In this document: in pieces, positions 52,633-62,062 of the stretch
Numbering within the stretch: the first letter of the stretch is position 1
How the letters are laid out: every line of letters begins with the position of its first letter
From: Fusibacter_A sp965140735
GTDB taxonomy: Bacteria > Bacillota > Clostridia > Peptostreptococcales > Acidaminobacteraceae
Assembly (NCBI GenBank): GCA_965140735.1
Contig: OZ223306.1
Coordinates: 3,534,001-3,598,000, forward strand
Reading direction: 5' to 3'
Length of the DNA: 64,000 bases
Made by a program: the position numbers and the translations under genes
Notes under the pieces: generated by a model
Seen by the model: the letters and a program-made list of their open reading frames with translations, nothing else
Told to the model about the DNA's origin: nothing
The model's database searches: none

Positions 52633-53952
52633 ATGGAACATAATACTTTGAAAAAGAGTATTGGATTATTTGAAGCAATGACAATGGTTGTAGGTATTGT
52701 TATTGGATCAGGGATTTTCTTTAAAGCGACACCCGTTTACTCAAATGCAGGTGCACCTTTCTGGGGCATTATGGCTTGGCTTGTGGGTGGTATTATCACA
52801 ATGGCATCAGCTCTTACGATTTCTGAGATTGCAACGGCGATACCAGAAACGGGTGGGATATTTGCTTATCTAAAAGTGTTATACGATGATCGTATTGCTT
52901 TTTTATTTGGCTGGATGCAATCGATTTTATATGTTCCGGGCGTCAGTGCGGCACTTGCAATCGTGCTTGTGACTCAAGCTACTTTTTTTGTACCAATGAG
53001 TGCATTGACTCAAAAATTATGCGCGATCTTTTTTATCTTTTTTATTATTATTTTGAATGTATTGTCCACACAATTAGGGGCAAAGTTACAACTTGTGGCG
53101 ACTATTGGCAAGCTCATACCAATAGCGATTATCATTGTGGCAGGGTTGGTCATGGGAAAAGCTTCTGGTATTTCTGCCATAGCAGATACAAGCCAAGGTG
53201 TATTTAGCCTCACTGGATTTGGTGTTGCGATTTTGGGCACGCTTTGGGCTTATGATGGTTGGGTTAGCGTAGGGAATATGGCTGGAGAGATGAAACATCC
53301 TGGTAAAGATTTGCCAAAGGCAATTATTTTGGGTTTGTTCATCATTATCAGTGTGTATGTTTTAATTAACACAGCAATTATCAATGTCCTTAAATACGAT
53401 GTTGTAATCGCGTCAAAGCAAGTGACTACAGATGCTGTAGTGAGTCTATTTGGCAGCGTTGGAGCGAGTTTTATCTCTGTAGGGATTATGGTCTCGATCT
53501 TGGGTGCATTAAATGGTTATTTGATGACAGGCGTTAGAATTCCATTTGCCATGGCACAAGATAATATGTTGCCTTTTTCAAAGGTGCTTGGAAAGATTGA
53601 TCCTAAGTTTGATACACCGACGAATGCTCTTTTATTTGAAGGGGTTCTAGCATCTGTTTATGTCCTCACAGGGTCTTTTGAAATGTTGACGAATCTCTCG
53701 ATGTTCATGGTATGGGTCTTTTTTATCATGGCAGTTGCTGGGATCTTTATATTGAGAAAAAAACACAGCCATTTGATAACGACTTACAAAGTGCCTTTAT
53801 ACCCTGTGATTCCACTTGTGGGCATTATTGGTGGCCTTTATGTAATTGTGAGTACTTTCCTTGGTGATATGCATAGTGCTGTAATTGGAATCGTGATCAC
53901 GCTTATAGGACTCCCGTTTTATTATATGCATAAGAGAAAAAATAAAGTATAA
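52633..53952 (+). CDS. APC-family amino acid permease
   Basis: A 439-residue transporter with twelve likely helices. Helix 1 has the substrate motif GIVIGSGIFFKATPV. GGIFAYLKVLYDDRIAFLFG and GTLWAYDGWVSVGNMAGEMK are typical of the LAT/SteT-like branch of the APC superfamily. It probably exchanges or imports an amino acid. The gene stands alone. Confidence 0.88.
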   Translation: MEHNTLKKSIGLFEAMTMVVGIVIGSGIFFKATPVYSNAGAPFWGIMAWLVGGIITMASALTISEIATAIPETGGIFAYLKVLYDDRIAFLFGWMQSILYVPGVSAALAIVLVTQATFFVPMSALTQKLCAIFFIFFIIILNVLSTQLGAKLQLVATIGKLIPIAIIIVAGLVMGKASGISAIADTSQGVFSLTGFGVAILGTLWAYDGWVSVGNMAGEMKHPGKDLPKAIILGLFIIISVYVLINTAIINVLKYDVVIASKQVTTDAVVSLFGSVGASFISVGIMVSILGALNGYLMTGVRIPFAMAQDNMLPFSKVLGKIDPKFDTPTNALLFEGVLASVYVLTGSFEMLTNLSMFMVWVFFIMAVAGIFILRKKHSHLITTYKVPLYPVIPLVGIIGGLYVIVSTFLGDMHSAVIGIVITLIGLPFYYMHKRKNKV

Positions 53953-53967
53953 GTCATCTGAAATAAA

Positions 53968-54012
53968 AAAGTACAACGCATTGCCGGTTAACGGATCAAT
54001 GTGTTGTACTTT
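53968..54012. terminator. bidirectional terminator
   Basis: AAAGTACAAC and GTTGTACTTT form a perfect outer stem with ATTG/CAAT inside, between convergent genes. Confidence 0.8.
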
Positions 54013-54027
54013 AAAAGACCATTTATA

Positions 54028-55932
54028 TTAGTGCCTGTTATACTCCTCTGTCCTCAAGTATAGGTCAGCCATGTAAGCGGTTCCTTCACTGAACTCATAT
54101 TCATTTTCTTCAGACCCAATTGTATGAAGGTCTTTCCACCAATCTTCAAAATTTGAGTTTTCATAATTAGAAATTTTCTCTCCAGTCATTGCTTCCCATT
54201 CTGTAGCAGTATAGTAATCAGCTTTTGCGATTTTATGGATTCTTATTTTCTCATTACGATCTGATATAACAACTTCAATCTCACCGTCTTTTAAATTAAC
54301 ATATCTTATATCTTTCAACAATCTTGAATCAAGTACCAATTTATAGTCCTCAACAGTTCCATAAAAATATTTTACCGAAAACTCCAACTCAATATCTCCG
54401 ATATTATTATTTTCATTTAAAGAATAAGAATACGAGCTGATTTCACACTCTCTAGAATAATAGTAATATGGCATTAAGTTTTCATCAAGAAGTTTAAAAG
54501 AATTTTCATCTGCCCACCAGTCTTGGCTGTCTGCATATGGCCAAGACTGAGTTATATTATCAATTCTATTAATTGAAGTTGAAATCCTAGAAATCATCTT
54601 TTCAACTGGAAGAGGTGTCTCTTCATCTAATTGATATAAATTGAATTCTATTACTCTTCGGTCATCCGCATCTGGAGTTGGCGTCTTTGGATCATTAGAA
54701 TAGCAAGTAAAAGCATCATAGGTAAGTTCAAAATTGTATACATTCTTTTTAGCAGATACATCAATATCATATTTCTCCATGTGAGGATTTGGTGAGGAAA
54801 ATGAAGGTGAACAAAGTTCAACTTCACCCAATTCTTCTCCGATACGATAATATGAGTGGTATTGATGGAAGATACCATCCTTAGATGAAGTGTATTCCTT
54901 GATAAGTTTTATAAGATATCTGTTGCTTTTTACATCTTCATTATTAAATATAAATGCATTTTCTGGTTTATTATTGTTGAAATAGGATATTTCTTTTGTT
55001 TCTTCGTGAAGCAATTTTTTTGTTTGATAATCATAAACGCCAATTTGGATAAAACCGCTTCCGCCATAGGGCAAAACTTTAAATGGAATGTAAATGTCGC
55101 TTGTTTTCATCAAAAGTTCGTTTTTTTCCTTTTCCGCAATAGAATCAAAATCATGAAAGTCAACAAGCGCAGTATTTTTTTCAATACCAACAATGCCAAT
55201 GATATTTCTATAGAAGGCATTTATTTTATTTGATTTTGCGCCTTTGAAAGTAATTATTTTGTTGCTATTTTGAGCCATATTATGAAAAAAGGTTATTGCT
55301 TGCGCTCTAGTTAGTTGCTTTTCAGGACCATAAGAGGAATAACTTCTTTTACCAGCTTCTAAACCGACACTCAATTCATTTTCATACATAAAGTATACGG
55401 CTTGTTCTTCTGTTAAATTGAATCCTAAATATCCTGCTACAATCATTGCAACACGGCTCCGCGTTATTGAAGCATCTTTAACAGAGTCATTTTGGTAACC
55501 TATGAACGGAAGATCATATTTCTGAAGTGCATCATAATATTTTTGAGACCAATGAAATTGAGTTGATATGGGCGCTGGAATCGATATATCTTTTGCGTAT
55601 TTTGTTAGCAATACAGCAAACTCTGCTTCAGATAGTGTTTTTTCTGGTCCAAAAGTTTGATCGGGATAGCCTGTTATCCCTAGATCATTAACGCCCCAGA
55701 TCAATTGTGGAGCAGCCCAATAGGTCTCATCAATATCAATAAATTTGTTAAGCAAATCGCTTTCTGTTGCTTCAGTTTTAATTTCATCTGAAGCAGTTGT
55801 TTCAGCAAATGAGGGAATGCAACTTGCTAGACCGAATAAAATAATGCAAAATATTGTAATCGTCATGATAAAATTTAAATTTTTAGAGTATTTCAAAATA
55901 GTTTTTCCTAAGAAATATTTATGGATCTTCAT
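54028..55932 (-). CDS. S-layer homology domain protein
   Basis: A 634-residue exported protein. A signal peptide (TITIFCIILFGLASCIPSFA) is followed by three SLH motifs at about 65-235 (ITGYPDQTFGPEKTLSEAEF; DASITRSRVAMIVAGYLGFN; SYGPEKQLTRAQAITFFHNM) that anchor it to secondary cell-wall polymer. The about 400-residue C-terminal part has no recognised domain. The ATG at 55932 has AAGGAG. Downstream of a MORN-protein gene on the same strand. Confidence 0.85.
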   Translation of the reverse strand: MKIHKYFLGKTILKYSKNLNFIMTITIFCIILFGLASCIPSFAETTASDEIKTEATESDLLNKFIDIDETYWAAPQLIWGVNDLGITGYPDQTFGPEKTLSEAEFAVLLTKYAKDISIPAPISTQFHWSQKYYDALQKYDLPFIGYQNDSVKDASITRSRVAMIVAGYLGFNLTEEQAVYFMYENELSVGLEAGKRSYSSYGPEKQLTRAQAITFFHNMAQNSNKIITFKGAKSNKINAFYRNIIGIVGIEKNTALVDFHDFDSIAEKEKNELLMKTSDIYIPFKVLPYGGSGFIQIGVYDYQTKKLLHEETKEISYFNNNKPENAFIFNNEDVKSNRYLIKLIKEYTSSKDGIFHQYHSYYRIGEELGEVELCSPSFSSPNPHMEKYDIDVSAKKNVYNFELTYDAFTCYSNDPKTPTPDADDRRVIEFNLYQLDEETPLPVEKMISRISTSINRIDNITQSWPYADSQDWWADENSFKLLDENLMPYYYYSRECEISSYSYSLNENNNIGDIELEFSVKYFYGTVEDYKLVLDSRLLKDIRYVNLKDGEIEVVISDRNEKIRIHKIAKADYYTATEWEAMTGEKISNYENSNFEDWWKDLHTIGSEENEYEFSEGTAYMADLYLRTEEYNRH

Positions 55933-56003
55933 TAATAATCTCCTTATCATAATGTGGTCTAAATAGCTAATAATCAATTTGGGGATAACAAAATAGAACA
56001 TAA

Positions 56004-56537
56004 TTACTTTGCAATTTCATCTAATCCCAATACAATATGTTTTTTGCAATTTGGGCAGTCAAAGGCATATTGTGAAGCTTTAAAAATGAACCCGGTATAA
56101 GAATGTGAAAATTCTGATACATATTCTCCACATGAACATAATATATGTGTGAGTGTCTGTTGACGATCATAGCAAAATGAGTTGAATTGCGCGATTGCGC
56201 CATTGCTATATCTCAAATGGCATTCTTTAAGCCATCCATCTTGGTACTCTATATAGCCGAGTTGAGTATCGTTAAAATCGTAATAAGTGATTATACCATC
56301 TGGATAATTATTATTAAAATTTCCTTTTCGGTATATGACATCGTATATATTCACATATTGCAAGCCCTCACCATGATATGACCCCATTTCCCAATTACCG
56401 TCATACACAATTTCATTTAAATGATTGTATTCTTTTCCAATACCATGTGGCAAATTGTGCTGAACTTCACCTTCATAAGTATTTCCATTAAGTAATGTCA
56501 ATTTTCTGATTTCAGTAGGATTATCGTAATCATACAT
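56004..56537 (-). CDS. MORN-repeat protein with zinc-ribbon-like end
   Basis: A 177-residue protein with three to four MORN-type repeats at about 15-100 (LLNGNTYEGEVQHNLPHGIG, YDGNWEMGSYHGEGLQY). A C-terminal pair of CxC/CxxC motifs (CSCGEY, CPNCKKH) could bind zinc. No signal peptide. AAAGGGGG precedes the ATG at 56537. The role is unknown. Confidence 0.75.
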   Translation of the reverse strand: MYDYDNPTEIRKLTLLNGNTYEGEVQHNLPHGIGKEYNHLNEIVYDGNWEMGSYHGEGLQYVNIYDVIYRKGNFNNNYPDGIITYYDFNDTQLGYIEYQDGWLKECHLRYSNGAIAQFNSFCYDRQQTLTHILCSCGEYVSEFSHSYTGFIFKASQYAFDCPNCKKHIVLGLDEIAK

Positions 56538-56620
56538 TATAGTAAAACCCCCTTTAGATGTAAATAATAAATTGTTATATAACAATAGAATAGCACGAGA
56601 TTTGTGCTTATTACTGTCGT

Positions 56621-56650
56621 CTTAAGCATAAAAACGCGTGTTTTAAGCAT
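56621..56650 (+). promoter_or_regulatory. candidate LytTR regulator site
   Basis: TTAAGCAT occurs at 56622 and 56643, 21 bp apart, as expected for the two half-sites of LytTR-type response regulators. It lies about 145 bp before the split-kinase operon, whose last gene encodes such a regulator. Confidence 0.45.
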
Positions 56651-56790
56651 ATCAATAAAGAGAGTTTGTATTTGATTATGCTATTTGGTGCAACCTTCTA
56701 GAATTGAAGTGCGCTAAAGTTTTAATTTTGATATAATCAATTTTGAACAGAATAAATTAATTTATAATTATAGATAAGGTAGAGATAAAT

Positions 56791-57543
56791 ATGTTGAGGT
56801 TTCATTTAGTAATTGGATTTGCTTTTATGTGCGTTTTCGCTGTGATGGGGAAATATATTTTTAAAAATGCATATGAGGTTAAAACTTTAGAGATGCAGAT
56901 TCACGAAATTCAAGAGTCGAAAGAGTCCATAGATCAACTCATTATAGAGAAGAAAGATTTAGTTGATAAATATACAAGAGATCTAGAGACTATACAAGAG
57001 TTTGCACAAAATGATCAGATTGAGGCTTTACAAAATTTCTACAGACAGAAAGTTATTGATTTTATAGCGGACTCAAATGGGAAGGATTCAATTGCTGCTC
57101 AGTTAAATGGATTAAAAATTGCACCCCTTAGGGGACTTCTATTAAATAAGGGGAATCGAGCGTCAAAACTCCAGATTGATTTTAAAGTGGCAATTGCTGG
57201 AGAAGTTAAGGCGTTGGGTATATCCGATATCGATTTATGCAGGATATGTGGTATTTTAATTGACAATGCCATAGAGGCGGCAGAACAAAGTGATGAAAAA
57301 TGGCTTCAAATATTCATCGCTAAAGGACTGTACGAAGGTGAAAATGATTGGTGCATCCAAATAAGAAACGCTTATAGTAGTTCCAGTGGTAAAAAAATCA
57401 CTAATTCGGCTTCTGCAAAAGGTACAAATAGAGGGTATGGTATCAGATCGCTTAGAAAAACCATACAAGGGAAAAATGTGATAATGCAGCAACTACAAAC
57501 AGAGGATTATGTTGAATATGTTCTATTATTTAGAACCATTTAG
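56791..57543 (+). CDS. split AgrC-type histidine kinase, ATPase half
   Basis: A 250-residue protein with one N-terminal membrane helix (1-20), a coiled coil (about 30-70) and a GHKL ATPase domain with N-box DLCRICGILIDNAIEAAEQ (149-167) and G-box GTNRGYGIRSL (211-221). The phospho-acceptor motif RHDY is absent; the matching place reads YTRDLETIQEF. It cannot phosphorylate itself by the usual route. The next gene encodes a protein with RHDY but no ATPase domain, so the two probably form one kinase in trans. The ATG has AAGGTAGAG. Confidence 0.8.
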   Translation: MLRFHLVIGFAFMCVFAVMGKYIFKNAYEVKTLEMQIHEIQESKESIDQLIIEKKDLVDKYTRDLETIQEFAQNDQIEALQNFYRQKVIDFIADSNGKDSIAAQLNGLKIAPLRGLLLNKGNRASKLQIDFKVAIAGEVKALGISDIDLCRICGILIDNAIEAAEQSDEKWLQIFIAKGLYEGENDWCIQIRNAYSSSSGKKITNSASAKGTNRGYGIRSLRKTIQGKNVIMQQLQTEDYVEYVLLFRTI

Positions 57544-57560
57544 AAATATATGGAGGCATC

Positions 57561-58415
57561 ATGATTTTTGGCATATTTTTTATTTTAAATTTTCTTGATA
57601 TTGCATTAATGTTTTATTTATTGGATATCTTTTTAGAAGCAGATTTTTTTAATAAATCTAAAAGGACTTTTTTTGTTTTAGTCACTGTTAATGGTATTGC
57701 ATGGACATTAATGGCAGTGCCAGTTTTATATCCTTTTTTTGAATTATTTGTAATAATTAAGAATGCTCTATACTTTGGGGCAATCTTGTTTGTTAGCAAA
57801 CCAAAATACTTGATAGGTTTTTCCACGATGAGCTTCTTTTTTATTCTTACATTGCCCTTGCAGATCCCAAATTTATTTTTAGTGAAGTCTGTTTTCAATA
57901 ACGATTATCAAAATGTAGTTTATCAAATTTTTCCTGCTATTTCTGATATAATTACATATTCTTTATTTTGGAGTTTTTACGTTAAAATACTTTCTATGAA
58001 GATGAAATACGCTTTAAAAAATGCAATATATAAATGTCGGTTCATTTTAGTTATAATTAATGTATTATTGCCTTTAATTGAAATTATCTTTTTTTTATTG
58101 GATTTTATTGAAAAAGAGGGTATTCTAAAATATGAAATATTCGAGATTCAAATATTTTTGATAGTTCTTTTTGTCATTATATTTTATTTGTCCAGAAAGA
58201 ATCAGAGTATAAAAAAAGAACTGATGAGTGCTTATGAAAAAAGCAAACGTCAATATGAGAAGGTCTGTCAATCGTATGATGATTTTTTGTATTTTAGGCA
58301 TGACTATATTAATATTATGCTTTCTTTGAAAAGTGCGATAGATCAAGAGGAAATACCACAGATTTTAAATACAATTGATGAACTTAAACAATATACAAAT
58401 TTGGAGAAAAAATGA
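57561..58415 (+). CDS. split AgrC-type histidine kinase, sensor/phospho-acceptor half
   Basis: A 284-residue protein with about six membrane helices (1-210), then a dimerisation helix with DFLYFRHDYINIMLSLKSA, His247 being the phospho-acceptor. It ends 37 residues later (NLEKK), before any ATP-binding domain. The stop overlaps the response-regulator start by 4 bp (ATGA). The polytopic sensor resembles peptide-sensing HPK10 kinases, but no AgrB/AgrD genes are nearby. Confidence 0.82.
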   Translation: MIFGIFFILNFLDIALMFYLLDIFLEADFFNKSKRTFFVLVTVNGIAWTLMAVPVLYPFFELFVIIKNALYFGAILFVSKPKYLIGFSTMSFFFILTLPLQIPNLFLVKSVFNNDYQNVVYQIFPAISDIITYSLFWSFYVKILSMKMKYALKNAIYKCRFILVIINVLLPLIEIIFFLLDFIEKEGILKYEIFEIQIFLIVLFVIIFYLSRKNQSIKKELMSAYEKSKRQYEKVCQSYDDFLYFRHDYINIMLSLKSAIDQEEIPQILNTIDELKQYTNLEKK

Positions 58416-59176
58416 ATAACATAATAATAATTGAAGATGACATTAAATTTGCAGAACAGTTAAAGTCATATTTAGAAACCAACTATGTGAATATAGAATA
58501 TTCTCATTTTCAAGCAATTGAAATTGTAAGCTGTAATTATATAGATTATATTGATAAAAAGTCATTTGACCCTCAGATTAAAAATTTATATATATTAGAT
58601 ATTGGTTTAGAATCCAATATAAACGGTTTAGATATTGCTGTGAAAATTAGGCGTTATGATCCAGATTCTTATCTATTGTTCTTAACATCAAGGCTAGAGT
58701 TAATGGGACAAGTCCTCAATTTTAATTTGAAACCGATAAATTTTATTTTCAAAGGGGATCCTTTAATTTATGAAAAATTGGACTCGTCTATGAAACAAAT
58801 TATTTATGAGCTTGGAATTGTTAATCGGAACTCTTTTGCTCTAAAATTTTTACAATTTCAATATAGAAATTCTTATTATAAAATAACACTCTCTAAGATT
58901 CTTTACATTGAAACAGACACTGTAAAGCGTAGACTTGATATATATACTGAAAAAGATTGTTTTCACTCGAACTTAAAACTGAATAAACTTATGGATACAC
59001 TTCCAAACAATTTTATTCTAATTTTCAGATCTATTATCGTTAACATTAAATTTGTAAGCAAAATAATTAGTAAAAATGGGTACTATTATGTTGTATTAAA
59101 CAACGAGAAGTATTTACCTATCTCAAAAAAATTTTTAAATACAGCACTTGAGGCTTTTGAAAATGAAGCATTATAG
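58412..59176 (+). CDS. LytTR-family response regulator
   Basis: A 254-residue regulator. The receiver domain at 1-125 has acid pocket EDD (8-10) and phosphorylation site Asp63 (LYILDIGL). A LytTR DNA-binding domain spans about 150-250 (KILYIETDTVKRRLDIYT, FILIFRSIIVNIKFV). It is translationally coupled to the sensor half and is the likely phosphate receiver of the split kinase. Confidence 0.88.
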   Translation: MNNIIIIEDDIKFAEQLKSYLETNYVNIEYSHFQAIEIVSCNYIDYIDKKSFDPQIKNLYILDIGLESNINGLDIAVKIRRYDPDSYLLFLTSRLELMGQVLNFNLKPINFIFKGDPLIYEKLDSSMKQIIYELGIVNRNSFALKFLQFQYRNSYYKITLSKILYIETDTVKRRLDIYTEKDCFHSNLKLNKLMDTLPNNFILIFRSIIVNIKFVSKIISKNGYYYVVLNNEKYLPISKKFLNTALEAFENEAL

Positions 59177-59331
59177 TTGGCAAAATATTATGAAGAGATT
59201 ATAGACTTATATTATTAATGTGGCAATAAAGTACATGATACCTTGTGGAAGATCCTTTATAAAATAATGATTGTGCTATAAATAACATGTAAAGCTAAAG
59301 GTCACTGTTGAATAAGAATAATAAAATTGAA

Positions 59332-59371
59332 ATGCCTCAATCTACTCAATTCAACAAGTAGATTGAGGCAT
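59332..59371. terminator. bidirectional terminator
   Basis: ATGCCTCAATCTACT pairs perfectly with AGTAGATTGAGGCAT around a ten-base loop, followed by CTTATTTAT. It lies between convergent regulator and MFS genes. Confidence 0.85.
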
Positions 59372-59382
59372 CTTATTTATGA

Positions 59383-60672
59383 TTATTCTTCTAACTGCCA
59401 GAGATGTCTATCCTGTCTAAAAAACAAACAGACGCCAATCCCAGCAAATGCTAGAAATAAGAACAGAAATGCTGCTCCAGAACCCTTGCCTTCTCCAAAC
59501 AAGGTATTCAAAACACTTGAACTTTGGTATTTCATAAAAGGTTCGAATACCTGATCTACCAAAACCCCACCAAGAAAATAGCCTACTGGGATTGTAAAGA
59601 ATTGAAGTGTATTTCTTGCAGCGTAGATTCTCCCTTGCATTTCAAGAGGAATATGATTTCTCAAAATGACATCCATATTTGCGACCATCATTGGGATAAA
59701 AAGCCATCCCATAATAGCGCCTATAGACCATAGGGGAATGCTGTTTCCAAAAGCCAAAAAGAAATTTTCTGTACTCATGGAAAATAAAAGCGTGTTGCAA
59801 ATCACCTTTACTCTGCTTTTAGGTGCTGGTAGTATGGAAACGACCACGCTACCCACTAAAGTTGCTATGCCAATGCTGGCATTTACAATACCGAGACCGA
59901 TCTCACCGCCGTTATCTTTTGAAAGGATCATAGCGGGAAGTGCTGCATTATACATAGATGCAATTAGGTTTATGCTTGCTAAAAACAAGATTAAATCTAA
60001 AATGCCTCGATTTTTCTTGAGGTACTTCAAGCCTGATCTTGTAGATTCAAGTAAAGTTTCTTTGGCTTTACTTGTATACTCGATTTCAGGAATCTTTATG
60101 AAGAACATCAGGCATAGAAAAGCAATTGTAAATGAAAGTAAATCAAATAATATGACAATGTTCATGCCAAATAATGAAAATATAGCTGTCGCAAGAACAG
60201 GTGTTAGAACATTTGTCAGCGAATTTGAAAAAGACCTCATACCACTTGTTCTTTGATAGTACTTTTTCGGTGTCAATAAGCTGATGGTAACATCAGCAGA
60301 TGGCTTTTGAACAGTATTCATCAAACCGTTTAGGGCATTTAAGAGATAAATATGCCAAATCTCTAACATCCCTGCTTGTAAGAGCAGAAAAACGCATACT
60401 GTACATAGAGCCGCAAAAGTATCACAGACTAGCATTGTTATTTTTTTGTTCCATCGATCACTTAAAGCACCTGCAAATATGCTCATGAGCACATATGGTG
60501 CATATGAACAAATCGTGATGAGTGCTGTGGTTAATGCAGAGCCATATTGCTGATATGACCAAATAACCAGTGTGAAATTAGTCATGGCACTGCCTAAAGC
60601 AGAAAAAGATTGTGATAACCATAGGATGATAAAATATTTTAAGTCGTGAAGACTTGTTTTTAATGAATTCAT
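59383..60672 (-). CDS. MFS exporter, macrolide-efflux (MefA/DHA3)-like
   Basis: A 429-residue twelve-helix MFS protein. Between helices 2 and 3 it has the DHA3-like GALSDRWNKKITMLVCD, a form of the MFS G-x3-D-R/K-x-G-R-R/K motif. Overall it resembles MefA-type macrolide exporters. RBS AAAAAGGAG. It is preceded by a leader peptide and alternative stems (60677-60818), an arrangement typical of ribosome-controlled antibiotic-resistance genes. The drug substrate is inferred from family resemblance only. Confidence 0.82.
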   Translation of the reverse strand: MNSLKTSLHDLKYFIILWLSQSFSALGSAMTNFTLVIWSYQQYGSALTTALITICSYAPYVLMSIFAGALSDRWNKKITMLVCDTFAALCTVCVFLLLQAGMLEIWHIYLLNALNGLMNTVQKPSADVTISLLTPKKYYQRTSGMRSFSNSLTNVLTPVLATAIFSLFGMNIVILFDLLSFTIAFLCLMFFIKIPEIEYTSKAKETLLESTRSGLKYLKKNRGILDLILFLASINLIASMYNAALPAMILSKDNGGEIGLGIVNASIGIATLVGSVVVSILPAPKSRVKVICNTLLFSMSTENFFLAFGNSIPLWSIGAIMGWLFIPMMVANMDVILRNHIPLEMQGRIYAARNTLQFFTIPVGYFLGGVLVDQVFEPFMKYQSSSVLNTLFGEGKGSGAAFLFLFLAFAGIGVCLFFRQDRHLWQLEE

Positions 60673-60676
60673 TTTT

Positions 60677-60818
60677 GACTTTGCTCCTTTTTAATATTGG
60701 ATACTCTAATGAGTAGATTAAAATATTTAAAATGCAAAGTCTCAATAGGACCTAATTGATCTCCATGCTTGTGGTCCTATTTGACCTTGCATGGAGATAA
60801 ATCAATACAAAGAATCAT
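60677..60818 (-). promoter_or_regulatory. leader region with interleaved alternative stems
   Basis: On the minus strand the order is ATCTCCATGC (1), ATAGGACC (2), GCATGGAGAT (1'), GGTCCTAT (2'). Pairs 1:1' and 2:2' are each perfect but interleaved, so they compete or form a pseudoknot. A third stem, GACTTTGC with GCAAAGTC at 60677-60684, brackets the GGAG of the MFS gene. Segment 1 lies inside a 13-codon leader ORF. Ribosome position should therefore choose the fold. Confidence 0.7.
60777..60818 (-). CDS. leader peptide MILCIDLSPCKVK
   Basis: ATG at 60818 with a perfect AAGGAGG 6 bp upstream, 13 codons, stop TAG at 60777-60779. Codons 7-10 form the 5' arm of the first alternative stem and the stop codon lies in the 5' arm of the second. 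This is the design of drug-responsive stalling peptides such as those of erm and msr genes. Confidence 0.7.
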   Translation of the reverse strand: MILCIDLSPCKVK

Positions 60819-61016
60819 CTTTGGCCTCCTTAAATGGGTATGTATAGATGGTTGTGAAGGGACCTTAACCATCTTATTGTAATAGACAAGAAAAGTGTAC
60901 ACATATATAATATAGAATACACGAATGGCGTTAAATTTAATAGTATAAAGTTTTTTTATAGAGGTTTTTTAAACCGAGGTGATATACTCATTGATGGTTG
61001 ACTGGAGAGGCATTAA

Positions 61017-61496
61017 ATGGATAAAAATAAATTAAGGAATCTGAGTATTATGTTGTTAATGTTGTGTGCACTATTTTTGATCTTCTTTATATTGAAAAAT
61101 AGTGTATTTTCCAATAAAACATCATTTGGTACATGGCAAATAAAAGTGGTTGATAGTGATACGGGTGTGGTATTAGAACAGTCTAAATTTGTAGTGATTG
61201 ATTTAGATAAAACATTCGTGATTACTTCATCTGAAAATACTATTAAGTTGCCACAAAAGCCCAACTCTTATAGTGAAAAAAATAAATACCCATATGGATA
61301 TACGATTATTTCATATGCTGATGGCTATCTACCGAGAATAGATCATAATGTATCTATGGGATCGGAAGCTGATACGAACTTAGTATTAAGTCTTGAGAAA
61401 ATGGAGCATTTTAGCAATCAATCCTATACCGAATATTTTCATAACTCTCCACAGGTTGAATTAGTAGAACTATTTGAACATTATAAAATTAAATAA
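61017..61496 (+). CDS. membrane-anchored extracytoplasmic protein
   Basis: A 159-residue protein with an N-terminal anchor (LSIMLLMLCALFLIFFIL) and a beta-rich outer part that resembles carboxypeptidase-regulatory-like or prealbumin-like folds (GTWQIKVVDSDTGVVLEQSK, YPYGYTIISYADGYLPRIDH). GGAGAGG precedes the ATG. The role is unknown. Confidence 0.65.
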   Translation: MDKNKLRNLSIMLLMLCALFLIFFILKNSVFSNKTSFGTWQIKVVDSDTGVVLEQSKFVVIDLDKTFVITSSENTIKLPQKPNSYSEKNKYPYGYTIISYADGYLPRIDHNVSMGSEADTNLVLSLEKMEHFSNQSYTEYFHNSPQVELVELFEHYKIK

Positions 61497-62015
61497 AATA
61501 GGGTATACTTAATTGATCAGTTCTATTTAGAAGGTAATGCTCAGATTTCAACAGAGAATGCAAATAAACCAAATGGATACGGGATTATCGATCCAGACAA
61601 TTTATCGCCTTATCCTAAAAATCCGACTATCGCTAAAGTCTTTAAAGAGATGGGACTTGTGGATGAGCTCGGATCGGGCGTTAGAAATATCTATAAATAC
61701 AGTAATGCATATTTTGGTTTTGAACCAGAATTGATTGAAGGCAATATTTTCAAAATTATTTTTAGAACAAAAAAAGTTACCCAGCAAGTTACCCAGCAAG
61801 TTGAAGATCGTGTAAGTTTATTACTTGAATATTGTAAAGAACCTAGAACAAGAGATGAAATGCAAAAAAAACTAGGGTTGAAAGATCGTGAATACTTTAG
61901 AAGCACGATATTAAAACCGCTTCTTGAAGAGGGGAAACTCATGCTAACGATTCCTGATAAACCCAACAGTTCTAAGCAAAAATATGTCAGTAAAAGCACA
62001 GGATTGGGTGATTAA
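61497..62015 (+). pseudogene. AlbA/HATPase_c_4-type regulator, C-terminal remnant
   Basis: About 172 codons without a start. FYLEGNAQISTENANKPNGY, NPTIAKVFKEMG and LGSGVRNIYKY are the conserved end of the putative ATP-binding HATPase_c_4 regulators. It continues into a winged helix with a VTQQVTQQVEDRV linker (tandem 15-bp repeat). The AlbA-2 N-terminal half is missing. Confidence 0.8.
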
Positions 62016-62062
62016 TAGCGGACTAAAATAATGAATACTTTATTGAAAAAGGAGTAATCCAA

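Noticed and set aside
56791..58415. Two broken copies of one kinase gene
   Set aside because: Each frame is intact with its own start, own membrane segment and complementary rather than overlapping domains, so a split system is the simpler reading, although decay is not excluded.
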